A stretch of 64,000 bases of DNA from Porodaedalea pini. Taxonomy: Eukaryota > Basidiomycota > Agaricomycetes > Hymenochaetales > Hymenochaetaceae. The position numbers and the translations under genes were made by a program. The notes beneath the pieces are model-generated. The model worked only from the letters and a program-made list of their open reading frames with translations. It searched no databases and was not told where the DNA came from. Shown in pieces: positions 1 to 11,467 of the stretch. Numbering within the stretch: position 1 is the stretch's first letter; every line of letters begins with the position of its first letter. The DNA is taken from contig NBAY01000001.1 of assembly GCA_002794775.1 (NCBI GenBank), forward strand, positions 2,294,001 to 2,358,000. The letters run 5' to 3'.

Positions 1-579
1 ACCAGTTTATATGTTGGGTGTCAGCTCATTAGTATTATTAAAAGAGTGTAAAATAAATTTTGGCAAACAAATAATGCACTACAGGAATTTTTATAAATTA
101 TTTGTGCGGTGAAAGAGAATGTTTTTAGCTCAAGTGAGCAGGGTTCACGATTACAGAAGGAGATTCCCACAGGTACTGCGCTTAAAACCAAAAACGCAAA
201 GCGCGTATCACTTCTTCCGCCCTCCACCATCATTAATGTGCCTAGCACGCGCGCCTATCCACTGCCTCCGTCGCTGGCCACCGCCCTCCCTCCTTTCATC
301 GTCGTGCGTCTTCATGGATGGCCAAGGGACTCGTCAACGTCCATGAAGTGTTTGTGTGGTCTGGGCTAGTTAATAGTTATTAGTGGCCATGGAATCTATT
401 TTTTTTGCAAAACATTCTGTGTGTGACGGACTCGCAAATCTCTCGCTCTAAAGTACCTGCCTGCAAATGAAAAGTTCCAGTTCATGGTCTACGGCCCTGG
501 TAAGACCGAAGTGCACAAGCAGGGAATGCAAAGAAACTCGGTGCTGACAGTTTCCTTAGTTACCAAGTAAGGCCGCATT

Positions 580-700
580 ATGGTGTGCGGCCGCTCTGTC
601 ATCCAGCCAGCAGATACAAACACCATCGCTTTCGTTGATGAAAATCGACATTTCATGACGACGTCGGACGACAAAACGATCCGTGCTTGGGACCTTAGTC
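580..700 (+). pseudogene. Prp17/CDC40-like WD40 gene fragment
   Basis: A single short strip resembles part of one WD40 blade of the splicing factor Prp17/CDC40: an NTIAFVDENRHF motif followed by TTSDDKTIRAWDL. Prp17 acts in the second step of pre-mRNA splicing, but the full protein has seven such blades and none of the others is present here. The frame is lost soon after the WD-type dipeptide. Just upstream (about 450-570) is another protein-like strip containing FMVYGPGKTEVHKQ that I could not assign. I read this as a non-functional gene fragment. Family assignment is from remembered motif similarity only. Confidence 0.5.
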
Positions 701-1040
701 GTTATCAATTATATCGCAGTGCCTTTCATGCACTCCATGCTTCACCCGGCAAGTCCAGGCTTGTCCGGTCAACAAACGACGACATCCTCTCAGACCCTCT
801 TCGTCATCGTCCATCACAGTGAGCTCAACTTCAGCACAGTCTCTCTTAGCGGCGGCTAGATTATCGTTGTCGATCGGCAGAGTTTAGAGAAGCGCGAGTG
901 TGGAGAGTCCGTGTGAGTCCTTCGCCTATCTGTCTTACTATCCCAGCCGTTCGACTGAAGCTCGAGTCGGCCTCAAAGCTCAGTTCAGATATAAACACGG
1001 TTGAACACCATCGACGGCGGACGGCGGACTATCCCCCGCA

Positions 1041-1509
1041 TGATCGGTCCATGGAAAATCGGCAGGACGATTGGCAAGGGCGCGATGGGTCAGTCTCTCC
1101 AAAATATTCATTAATGTCAACTACTTATTTGTTGATATTAATGTGAGGATTGCACGCCACTCGAAGACGGGTAAACATGCCGCCATCAAGATCATGTCGA
1201 AGATGCAAGTCGTACAAGTCCTGTCGTTCGTTGAACAACCTCGAGGATGAAGCCGAGCGCATAGTGCTTGCACTCGAGCGTGCGATCGTTGTCATGAAAG
1301 TTGTGGATCATCCAAACATCATGAGTCTATACGATGTCTGGGAGACTTCTGGCGAGCTATACCTCATATTGGAGTATGTCGAAGGCGGCGAACTTTTCGA
1401 CTACATCATAGAACGAGGTCGTCTTTCAGGATCCGAAGCGCTCGACTATTTCCAGCAGGAAAGTGGATCAGGATGGCTTAATCAAGCTCAGGGTAAGTTC
1501 ACTGACTAG
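1041..1509 (+). pseudogene. Truncated Gin4/Nim1-type Ser/Thr kinase N-terminus
   Basis: The stretch encodes the start of a protein kinase domain similar to the Gin4/Hsl1/Cdr2 (Nim1) group that controls septins and mitotic entry. A glycine-loop start (GPWKIGRTIGKGA) is followed by RIARHSKTGKHAAIKIMSK with the ATP-binding lysine, then DHPNIMSLYDVWETSGELYL, LEYVEGGELFDYI and SEALDYFQQ. Similarity ends at subdomain VIa. No HRD catalytic loop, DFG or C-lobe follows, so it cannot be an active kinase. The break between the glycine loop and the lysine strand suggests that an intron position is preserved, so the piece looks copied from genomic DNA rather than from cDNA. Confidence 0.65.
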
Positions 1510-2184
1510 TCATCTTCTATCGTTTGCTAACATTGTTCAACGTAGGACTAGCGCCTTTCTGCAACCCTTGTATTGTACTTATCGTGTATCCCATACGATT
1601 TGCGACTCGGTTGCATCATAATACACCATACTCGTTCACTGTCAAGAACGGTTTCGATGACCCACAAACTCTGCTATGAAGCTTCAATCTATCATAGAGT
1701 GCCAGGATTGCCCCAAAGTGATAAACTGAGCTCTATAGATCTACTACAACACCTATGCATATGTTAGTATACAGAGCGTGAATTAACAAGTCCGCAATGA
1801 AATAAGATCTACGGTATAGCAAGAACAACATGAATACGCATCGGGCGACGTTTAGGATTACCGCTCGGCATCAACAAGAACCACAGGACACAGAGCAAAG
1901 CTACAAAAACAGCAGAAATATATGTCTTGCTTGTAGCAAGTTTAGAAATAATTTCTCACAGGCACTGCGCTCAAAAGGCCGCGGAGAACGCCGCGAACAC
2001 CTTCTGCTCTCCTGTCGTCGAACTCGTGCCTGACACTAGTGCTAGTGATCGAAGCAATCGAACAGGTCGATCGAATACATCGAAAGTCAAAAACCGAATA
2101 GCAAGAATGTCAAAACGTGTAAATGCCAATCAGCACTAGTTCAAAGCGCTAGATTGGACTTAATGAGAAACATAGACTCGTAGT
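1510..2184. other. Interval with no assignable gene
   Basis: Several short open frames occur (for example 1927-2139), but none shows a motif I recognise or good exon structure. It may contain an upstream exon of the following Spt5-like gene, whose N-terminal acidic segment appears at about 2185-2289, or more decayed sequence like that to the left. Confidence 0.4.
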
Positions 2185-4952
2185 GACATTGAGGCGCTTG
2201 TGGAGCGCTTTTTCGATAGAGAGGCATATGCCTTTGACGACGACGACGACGACAAAGATACAAACGATGCAGAAGAAGATGAGTTATCTGTTAGTATTAT
2301 ATACAGAGCAATTATTCTAATTCATTTTTGTATATCTACGTTTCGTAGACGATAGTCCCATCGCAAGCTCGTCTCGCCTTCCTGGTCCATCTATCGCCCG
2401 TCCGCCCTTTGATGACGATGCTGAAGCAATCGTGGAACGCCTCAAGAAGCGTGCGTGCATGTATGAGGCTGACTCAAGCATTACGCATCCCGTCCTGCAA
2501 CCATTAATGCGGACGAGTCGTTTTCCACAGGAGTCAGGCATTGATGACTCAAGATATTTACTTCTGATGATTCGGGTTTCTGTAAGTTCACTTGTTTTGT
2601 TGTTTGCTGCATGTAACTAATGCACTTTGAAGTCTGGTTTGGGGAGCCGTCTTGCTTCCCTGGCGAGTGAATGGCTACCACGCCATTGTCTCTCATTTAT
2701 CGTTCCTACGCTTCCTCACCGAATATATGTGTGGTCCCCCGACCAAAAAACAGTATACGATGCGTTCGAGAGGTGCTCCCATCCCATACAGTCTCGGCAA
2801 ATGAGCATCGTCCCTCGAGATGAAGTGAATGAAGTGTTCGACTGGAAGGAGGGACGGCGCGCACCGGACTTTCGTGTGGGGAATTGGGTTACTGTGCAGC
2901 ATGGATTGTATAAGAACGATCTAGCCATCATACGGCATGTTCTGGAAGGCGATGGTTTGGGTCTGGCTGTCGTCCCACGCATAGGCATAAACACACCCTC
3001 CAGGTCGACACGTCCGGAAAAAAATTTGGCATTTGCAGATGTTTTGGAGAGGCAGTATCCCAACAATCAGGTCATTCGCATCTCGGAGAACGCATTTTCT
3101 TTTCGAGGTGAGCGATATGTTGATCACCTCCGTATGCTGACTGTCCCCGGGCTTCATTCGGTTAAAAAGGCGTCCCCCACACTGGAGGATGTTTTTTATT
3201 TTGCGCGCACTGATCTGGGCGAACTAGAACTCATCGAGCCCTTTCTGCGTCGGTTTGATGTTGTGGTTGTCACCCAAGGACAGTATCAGAGTATGGCTGG
3301 CACGGTATCGTCAATAGACGATGAATTTTGCGTCTTAGCTCAATCTTGCCGAGTTGACAAATTCGTCAGAGCTTCCGTGGAACAGGGCAACAGAAAGGCG
3401 CTGCAGTGTCTAGTTTCCCGCTCGCAAGTCAGGCATATACAAGACACCTCGCCAGACTTACCAGAAATTACGGTCTCTCGCAAGGAAATACGCAGGTTAT
3501 TGTCCATGGGGGATCACGTCGTCGTGAAGGTTGGACCTCGAAAGGGAACTAAGGGCATAATAATGTCCATCGATAACAAATCTATCTCGCTGTATGTCAG
3601 CGACTCTAATGACTTTGTAAGTCTTTCATTTCATACTATACTATCGTAGCTAATATAAATCGTTAGGTGGACATACGACGCATTTGGGTTGAAACAAAGG
3701 ATGAAGACGACAGTCCTGGACTTCGTAGAGCACAGCCGACTGATGTATACATCAACGCGCCTGTTATTTTAATGAAACCGCCTTTCAAAGGTCGAACAGG
3801 CGTCGTAATGGCGATGGAGAACGAAGCGGTGACTGTCGCACTATTCGGTAGGAAGAGAACGGAAGTAAGTATAGATTTCAGTATATACAAGACAAAGCTG
3901 TCACTTACGGGCTTCTGTAAGGTCGAAGAGCACATGAGCGGCGTGCAAGTCATCCTCCCATATACCGATGTCAATGCCGTGTTGAACGACTTGGCTATGT
4001 TCTCGCCGGAAAAACGTAGCGTGTATGTTGGCACGCCCGTGCTTATTCGAGGCAACGAAGGAGCGGCAAGACACGCAAAGGGACTGCTAGGCTATGTCCA
4101 GCATGTCGACAGTACTGCGAAGAAAGCCCAAGTCTCCTACGGCGACACTAATAAAGTGTCTATGTTTTCTCTCTCAAACCTTGTTTCTCTGTGAGGTTTT
4201 TGTATTTCTCGTTTAGCTTGAAGATCACTGACATAGTACTTGCAGCAATAACTACCAATGCTTGGATGAAGCACGCCCTCTCTCAACAGCGGAGGTAGAT
4301 GACCTGACAGCGCAGTTCTCCGACCTACGAAAGTCGGGACCTGTACCACGCCCGTTAACTCCGCCGCCACTCCCATCGTCCTCTCAGGACGCATGGTCGC
4401 TGACAGAAGAGGAACTTAACAGCGGTCGGGAACCGCTCGGGCCAATTACAGGTGAGTTACAATACTAATTAATTCATGTGCACTGGCCTACTAATGCACT
4501 TGCAGATTTCACTTCAACAGGCATGTGGATTTTCTCGCCAGCTTTACGGACTATTTCGTCTCAATACAAGGTGTTGGTTCGTCAAATAAATGGGAACCGG
4601 TCTGGCTTCGTTCGGTATGACCGCCCTGACTTTGAAGACCATCTGATCTGCGCGGAGCGTAAAACCCATTCATCTTGCCGTGTATATGTGGATGTAGATT
4701 CGGGCCATAGGGCGTCGACAACTCTATCGTTTGTCTCAGATCTCAGTACGTGCACTCCCCGAAAAAAAAAAGGAACTTTGCACACAGGTCATGGGAGCCG
4801 CAGGCTCAGTCGGGACGATCTATACAGTTGCCGGCCTTCCGCTAACTCGCGACGGAGGTGGAAAAAAAATCACGGTTTTCTTACCTGGTACCAAGACGGT
4901 TAAGGACCTTCCCGCCTCGATCCTGACGGTTGTCGAACCCCTTGGACGCTGA
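2185..4952 (+). CDS. Spt5-like KOW-domain protein
   Basis: A multi-exon gene resembling the Spt5/NusG-like proteins found in agaricomycete genomes. Spt5 itself is the elongation factor that clamps RNA polymerase II. An acidic N-terminal exon (about 2185-2289, with the run FDDDDDDKD) precedes an exon starting near 2350. The main exon (2633-3616) carries an NGN-like part ending YDAFERCSH and then KOW-like segments such as GDHVVVKVGPRKGTKG. Further exons 3667-about 3863, about 3922-4190, 4246-4450, about 4510-4744 and about 4788-4952 fit GT-AG introns of roughly 43-60 bp. They add KPPFKGRTGVVMAM, GLLGYVQHVD, a proline-rich linker and GAAGSVGTIYTVAGLPL. The frame across the first intron (near 2290-2349) does not join cleanly, so the true start is uncertain and the 5' end may be damaged. 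It is not the canonical housekeeping Spt5 by length or repeats. Confidence 0.6.
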
Positions 4953-5408
4953 ATATTGCATAGATACTCGGTTCACTCATGTAGATTAAATTATTGCATA
5001 AATTATTGATTTCATGGTGCATTTATTCAGTCGGCTGTAAGTCTTCACTGAATATCCTACAGGCCGGATTCAAGCATGTACATATAGTAATTCGTGTGCT
5101 CTTTCCCGTCATTGTGTGATACCTAACGTATCCGTAACCAACACTCCCATCTGTAAATACTTTCTAATGTATCTGAAGCTAAAACTCCCATCCGTAAATA
5201 CTTTGGAGAAGGGAATTCAATGAATGATAAGGCTCCTTTGTGCTCGCTGCTCCGCGCGGTTGCCTGCGCCATAATCCAGTGTCTTGATTAGTCTCTGCTG
5301 CATACACGCTCGCTCGTCTCCGCTGACAGCTGCCTGTTCAAAAACCCGAGTTGCCCCCTGCCATGTTAGTTTCACTCGCCCCTAGTGCAACTCTGGACAC
5401 CGATAAGC
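4953..5408. other. Intergenic interval
   Basis: AT-richer spacer between the Spt5-like gene and the zinc-finger gene. It holds an imperfect local duplication (TCTGAAGCTAAAACTCCCATCCGTAAATAC-like text around 5130-5210, shown only in part by the repeated TAAATACTTT). I see no coding exon or RNA gene. Confidence 0.4.
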
Positions 5409-6060
5409 ATGTCGCAGTAAGGATCAAACAACTTTATTTTCACCTGGCTCCGTTCATTCATTCCTTTATTTTTCAGAGTAACGCCGCTACGGCAGACCGC
5501 TAGAAGGACAGGGAGACCGGGGACGCCCCCCTTGCAGCCGACCGAGCTTGTCTACGCTGGGGCCAACACACCGCCGTGCAATCGATACGCGTTGCTCTAC
5601 GGTGCCCGTTTTTCTGAGGCAGAGAAATGCAACCGACTCGAAAGCTTCACATCGCAGCTTACCCGTCTCCATATCCCGCATTTCACCGTTCAAGAAGCCA
5701 ATGAAGATAGCAGGTGGAACTACCATGTGTTCGAGCTAGCCTCTTACCCTGAAGGTCGCCCCGTCATCTTCGTGCAGTTACTCGACATCGACGGGTCCAG
5801 CTTCGAGATTGGGAAATTCGCCGGATGGTTTTGCCCCCTTTGTCTTCCTGCTGTCCAATATGATGGACGCGTTGCTCTCGAGGACCACCTCCAAACAACC
5901 CACTGGCAACTCAAGTATGAATGGAAAGGCATTGGAAACGTACGTATGTGCTTTATTTGTTTTGTGCATATACTGACTAGTCTTCAAGGTGGATCGCTGG
6001 GGCGCCGACGGAAAGTACTTGCTCCTGGACCTGAAGATCCTAGACGACCACGAAGTCTAA
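5409..6060 (+). CDS. Small C2H2 zinc-finger hypothetical protein
   Basis: Three exons can be built with consensus splice sites: 5409-5416 (ATG TCG CA), 5477-5939 and 5989-6060, giving about 180 residues. The 8-nt first exon is inferred because no in-frame ATG precedes the well-conserved start of exon 2, and the ATG at 5409 sits directly before a GTAAGG donor in the correct phase. The middle of the protein contains FCPLC, and thirteen residues later HLQTTH, a C2H2 zinc-finger spacing. The N-terminus is basic and proline-containing (TARRTGRPGTPP). I do not recognise the family. It may bind nucleic acid or protein. It reads in the same direction as its neighbours. Confidence 0.55.
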
Positions 6061-6497
6061 CTGTTCAGTTCTGGTGAAGGAGGGTGACGCTCGGATCTTT
6101 GCTGATAAATTTTGAATGGGATACGGAGGTATAACCGAGTGTTTGCGCTGTTTTTTTTTTCTATACTTGAATTGGAATCGGAACCTGTCTGTATGCACAT
6201 TGTAAATGAAAAGTCATATAACGGATAGTCCATGACGTTGTCCGTAGTGAATCCGTGTGTTTTGTAATGCTAGGGGGTTTAAGCGAGCCGCGTCAAACGA
6301 AGGTTCGACGCGCTTCGTAGACGCTATGCTCGTGATCTACAAATTACTCCTTTCGGAGCCCGAGGAGCGCTGTCAGCTTGCATTATGTCATTCTCAAACT
6401 CAAGATCGGCAATGACGTAGCTATCAAGCGCGCGCTGTGTCGCGTCGCGTCCCACCTTCTGTCGTTTCCTCACTCCACCCACAACAGTACCCAGAAA
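6061..6497. other. Upstream region of the small HSP gene
   Basis: No exon is seen. It contains a T-run, a possible heat-shock element (6298-6307), and a GCG/CG-rich stretch around 6280-6340. It likely holds the terminator of the left gene and the promoter of the small heat-shock gene. Confidence 0.4.
6298..6307 (+). promoter_or_regulatory. Possible heat-shock element
   Basis: The text CGAAGGTTCG matches the nGAAnnTTCn inverted unit bound by heat-shock factor, and a third TTC unit lies a few bases downstream (CGCTTCG at about 6311). It is about 190 bp upstream of a small heat-shock protein start. One ten-base match can occur by chance, so this is suggestive only. Confidence 0.35.
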
Positions 6498-7026
6498 ATG
6501 TCAACCAAGTCAACCAGCCAGTACACAGTTCCGTCTAGGTGGATAGAGGCCGACTTTCTCGTCCGTACATTTGTCATTAATTTTACTTTGTATTATTGAC
6601 ATATATATATCTAGCCGGTCTTCGACATAGCCGTCTCCTTCGAGGCCAAGAGCGTCCAAGTCACCATGGAGCTCCCCGGGGTCGAAAGAGAGAACGTTGA
6701 GGTCTCCGTGCTGAACAACCTCATTATTGTCGGCGGCCAAAAAATCATTCGCGTACCCATCAACAAAGATGAAATCGTGCATAGCGGCCGTCAGGGTGGC
6801 CGCTTCTCACGGATCTTCACAACCGAGTCTGCCATTCAAGCAAGTCCTTCAGTAATCTCGTTTACTTTGTCGATATCAATTGAACTACTCTCAGCCGTCT
6901 GACATCAAATGGGACCTGAAAAATGGAATATTTACCATGATTTATCCAGACGCCGGAGTTGCTTCGCTGATGCAGAAGGGTGGCGATAAGAAAGGAGAGA
7001 AACAGTCTCAGGGCAATGCTAAGTAA
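6498..7026 (+). CDS. Small heat-shock protein (Hsp20/alpha-crystallin)
   Basis: Three exons, 6498-6560, 6615-6839 and 6895-7026, give about 139 residues, a normal length for fungal Hsp20 proteins. These ATP-independent chaperones hold unfolding proteins. The alpha-crystallin core is visible: PVFDIAVSFEAKSVQVTMEL, GVERENVEVSVLNNLIIVGG, a basic GGRFSRIF-type strand and SDIKWDLKNGIFTM. The C-terminus is lysine and glutamine rich (GGDKKGEKQSQGNAK). Intron 1 uses a GTCCGT donor. Intron 2 appears to begin with GCAAGT and end with CTCAG, a GC-AG intron, because no GT donor keeps the frame. A usual C-terminal I-x-I/V motif is not obvious. A heat-shock element lies upstream. Confidence 0.8.
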
Positions 7027-7143
7027 ATACATGCTTCGTTTCCATGTACGATATGAGCAGTAGCCAAGCGAATGATAACTCGTCTCCTCACTGTATGCGT
7101 CCGAAAAACAGAGAGTTTAAATTTGTTCACTTTATAAACTATT

Positions 7144-10100
7144 TTACAACTCTGCATATCCTTCAGACTCGTCTCCATCGTGCTCTTCATCATCTTTGTC
7201 AAGAAGTGCAAGCTCATCATCTAGATCCAGTTCTTCACCCTCCCCATCGCCATCCTCCTCTTCTTCTGAATTCTGAGAGTCGTTCGCCTCAATTTCATCT
7301 TCCGCTTTCTCCTCCAATTCCATTGCCTGTCCGTCTGGTTCGCTATTGCTGATGTCCGATCGAATATCCTTCATCAGGGTGTCGTTTAGGTGCCAGGTTG
7401 ATTTATGCCCTATTCCTCCACCTCGATGCCTCATGAACATATCTCGATCAACAAATCTTTGTAAATCCTGTTAGATAGACGGGGGAAAAATACATGATTA
7501 ATACGTACATGTTCACATAGTAGTAGCAGAAGTCTTCATCGTTTTCTGATGGCAGACGAGCGAGAGAAAGAGGGAGGAAGTCTCGAGTGCGACCTTGAGC
7601 AAAGCCAGGGATTAAGTGAGCACCTCAAATAATCAGCTCGGGATCCAGAAATCCAAAGGCGTCAGGTTCAGAGTGATGAACGAACTGGACTCGAGGGAGG
7701 CACTTCACAGTAAAGTCAGAAGGTATGCTTGAATCGATTTGAAACCACCGGACCCAGACAATATCGAGTCTCTTGAAGTTCTGAGCAGGCGATCCCGGGC
7801 CGCTATAAGCAACATCCACATGAAAGAGGCCGATGATTCGTGCATATGCGTAGGGGTGCTCAGACTGAGAGTCCAGAGAAAGTAGCATAATATCTGCTTG
7901 AGTTCGTGGATTGAGGGAGTCCTGCAATCGCCTAATATCATACGATGTATAGTTGATCCGTAACACCTTGTGTCGATATATTTTGTCGTTCTTGATACGT
8001 AGACCATCGATTTCATCCGGACTGAAGATATCATCTTCGCTTCTGGAGAGTAGTCGACTGAGAATATGAGGCCAAAGATCCTCTATAAAATTCTAGCAAT
8101 GATTATCAGTGCGTGGACCTGATCTAAAATAAACAGAGCAAACTTTGAGTGCCAGATCGTGTTCGTTTTCATCGAGCCATGAGGATAAATTGAACGAGAA
8201 TTTCTTCGACATTGCCATCTGATAATGAATATCAGGAGATGTTTTTGGGAGAGGCTCGGAAGCGGCAGAAGAGAGTGAAGGATTTCTGATTTTGTCAGAG
8301 CATTTAGATGCCTCCGCATGAGCAAGTCGAGCGCGTATTTCACGCAATTGACGTCCACGGCCTTCGAGTTTCGTGATATCTTTGGCGGCATCCTTCTTAT
8401 TTGTCCTTCCAAACATGCGTTTGACTTGTCTGTGTTGCGCTTCACCCTGTTGATGTCAGTTTAATGAGCAAGCAAAGTTCAACAAAAAAAAAAGGACATA
8501 CATTTTGTGTACTGAACGAGTCGGATGTGCCGAATCGTCGAATCGCCTCTGCGTACCCACCGAGAGCATGAAATTTAGGAGTGTTTATGTTGAGCTCCTT
8601 ACGTTTTGCAGTAATCTTCGTCGACCTTTCGTCTGGTTTGGTAACCCCCTTCTTGACCATGGCTGCTTGGCGACGTCCTCGAGCTGCTATCTCTTTTGGT
8701 AGCTCCCGGGTTTCGTATACCGCGCATGTAGTCTTCTTGAATATACGAACTTGCTGTCCTAGTGCTGTCGTAGTCCGTTCAAGAAGCTGTATAGTCGTAT
8801 CCGTATGAATACGGAGCTTCGTGTAGGTATGCCAGGTTGCCAGAATGAATATCAGATCAAGAACGATTTTATTGTGTTTTCCTGGAAGCAGGTCCTCAAA
8901 TACTGGAAGAGCGCACTGGAAAAAAAGACATCAAAACTGATATCTGTTCGTGAAATAATAATAGACACCTTACTTGCAACATATCCTCAAAATTCCGGGC
9001 TGCGAGCTTTTTCATGGCGGCGGTGTTGTCCGTAAAGCGTCGAATTGTGCCCACGCCGAACGTCGGGACAAAGTGGTACCTTTACAGAGTTTTAATTAGT
9101 CCCGTATCTGCGACTGCCTCCATGTACTCGCCTTCTGTTGAGAATGGATACTATATCACCTCCTTGCGCAACAAGTATGCGCATCAAATGAGTGAAAATT
9201 GACTTCCATACGCCGAGTTCGAACTCGTGCAGGAGATCAGGGGCGAACATGTCGTGAAAATTAAATCCATGTTTTGAAAGTATCGAGAACGCATTCTATT
9301 ATAAGTATAATATAGAATTGTTTCAAGTGCAACTCAAGCGGAAGACATTACACTCATGTTAAGGGGAATGAGTGAGCCTTCCTTCAGTACGTTCTTTACT
9401 TTTGTAGATTCGACTGGTGTGCCGAGCTCAAAGATCCATTTTCGTGTCTTAGCAATTCTTTCCTGTCGCTGGGAGTCATCGATGCGTCTATGTGCTCGTC
9501 GCTGCTTATCGACCGTTGTGCCAAGCTGGTGAATGTGCTTCAAGGGTATTAGGCATGACGGACATGGAAATTGACCCAGAACCCGAAGAGTAGCGACGAG
9601 CATTCTATTAAGAGAGTCAGTATAGTAGCATGATAGATTATACAACTGACCTCTCTGGGTAATCTGCTGAATAAATTACAATTCTTGGAAACAGTCTCCG
9701 GAGTATCTGATCTGAGCAAAGGAACATAATGCCCGACTCGTAGGCCTCGAGGAAATCCGGGTGAAGGAGAACTAAGGACAAAACTGCTTGCATCAGTTCA
9801 CGCTTGAGATGCGTGAGGAGCTGGGATGAGGCAGAGCGATCATAAGTGTCGCTATATGTTTCCTGGATCGAAGCCGGTAGCTAGAAGCGAGATACGAGGC
9901 GTTTAAGAAAAGGTATGAATATAAATCTGCGCAACGTACCGATGGGATATATGCTAAATGATGGCAGGTGGGTTCCGTAATTTTACAGCGCATATATTTT
10001 GATTGCCCGCCCAGATACATGTAGAGCGGCCAGAGCGAAGCAGTTCCAAAGTTTGCCAGATGAGTGGAGTCGGAATAGAGCATTATGGGGAGTACGCCAT

Positions 10101-11308
10101 TTTCTACTTTGTCCTCTTTCTGTAAAGTTTGTATCTCCTCATGCGCATCAAGCCAGGCATCGGAAGAATAAAGCTCTCCGTATACGTGTTCCGGAGCGGA
10201 GCTGTGATTGGGTTGCCAGTACTCTTTGTAGGGCATGTAGTGAAAGGGAGGCGCATCAGAGTCGTCTAGTGCGCAGTAAATCGTATCCATTATCGACCGG
10301 TGGTGAACTCCTTTGATCTCACACTCTGGAGCATTCGCTTCGCTGCCAGCGTGTTTTTTCCCATCTTCTGCAGGTAGTTTGATCATAACAGAGCCTTCGC
10401 ACCAGCCATCGGTAGAGGAGGAGCTTTGCCCTTCTGACTCGTCTCTGTGGCCGTCAAGCCGATCATTCTCCCGTTTTGCACTATAAGTCTTCAAGTCATC
10501 CTTGCAAAACTCTGGATGGAGTATTACTTCGTGAACTAGCTCGTCCAGCTCCTCGTTAGTCTTTCCCCTGACCTCGCGGTTCGCCCAGGCAGTCAAAAGG
10601 TAGTTCGTCGCATTTTTAAAGGGGGCGTAGATATTTGTAACGAAAGAAGGCAATTGGGGATTCCAGGAGTTCCTCTCGGGCACAGAAAGGTTAGGCGAGT
10701 CACAAAAGTCTTCGAGGTCAAAACTTTCGTCAGGATCATCGCTCGGCTTGTCTGGATAGACACGAAACAGGGCATAATCATTTGAATGCGTCGTAAGAGG
10801 CGTGCGGAGATTATATGGAGCTGGAACCGGCACGAGAGAAGGCGCAGGAGCAATATTGGGTTCAGAAGGAGGGACGAGTTCTAGGAGGTGAGGTAGTGAT
10901 GCTGATGGAAACACAGTTGAGCTTGAGCTCGTGGGCAAATGGTCTATAAACCGTTTCGGCAGTCTCTTTTTCCTCTTGGTTCCAGGAGGAAGTTCCAGAG
11001 GGGTATCAAATAGGGCAACTGGGTCTGGACTGTACAGGTCCATCGTGACTTCTTGAGGTTCAGGAGGAAAGGACAGCTGTCTTTTTCCGTCTATATAATA
11101 TTTATTATTCAGTTATTGAACGTCGTGACAGATAAAACTCGCCCTTCAATTCCCGCTTTCGCCTAGCCTCCTTAACAGCCTTGATGCGTCTAAGAGCGCT
11201 CGTACGACTACTCTGTTTGCCCATTCCTTTGCAGGTATTTCGATGAATTGCGAGTCCTCGATTCACATGAAATTCTTCGCCACAGTCTTCACAGACTTGC
11301 ATTGACAT
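7144..11308 (-). mobile_element. Plavaka-type DNA transposon transposase
   Basis: Minus-strand multi-exon gene with the architecture of basidiomycete Plavaka transposases (CACTA/KDZ-like). It opens with a C2HC zinc finger (CEDCGEEFHVNRGLAIHRNTC spacing, 11308-11105), then a large exon (11043-9793) with FTP-like PFKNATNYLL, HPEFCKDDLKTYSAKREN, GVHHRSIMDTIYCAL, the acidic DSTHLANFGTASLWPLYMY and CHHLAYIPS. Later exons carry LRRLFPRIVIYSADYPE, CPSCLIPLKHIHQLG (9645-9540), FHALGGYAEAIRRFG (8580-8515), RLDIVWVRWF and a terminal MFMRHRGGGIGHK with an acidic tail. An in-frame TGA at 7625-7627 sits where related proteins carry arginine (ELII-stop-GAHLIPGFAQG), so the C-terminus is cut unless it is read through. 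Terminal inverted repeats could not be found by eye. ATG at 11308 is chosen because it directly precedes the finger. Confidence 0.8.
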
Positions 11309-11443
11309 TGTGAGCAGAGTTTGTTGGACTTGGGAAGTGTGTTTGCATTTAAGAGGGTTCGTTTGATGCACTGTTTCTGTCAGACCGAGTGTTATTGCCA
11401 GAGATAATGAATAGTGCGGAGGCGATGACAGAAGTAAGCGAGA

Positions 11444-11467
11444 CGCGTCCTACTCGACGCGTCGAGA
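11444..11467. promoter_or_regulatory. Paired ACGCGT boxes with a 14-bp palindrome
   Basis: ACGCGT, the MCB-type core bound by fungal MBF/SBF cell-cycle factors, occurs at 11444-11449 and 11458-11463. The second lies inside the perfect palindrome CTCGACGCGTCGAG (11454-11467). The site is between the divergent starts of the Plavaka transposase (11308) and the DUF6698 gene (11565). Function is inferred only. Confidence 0.35.
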
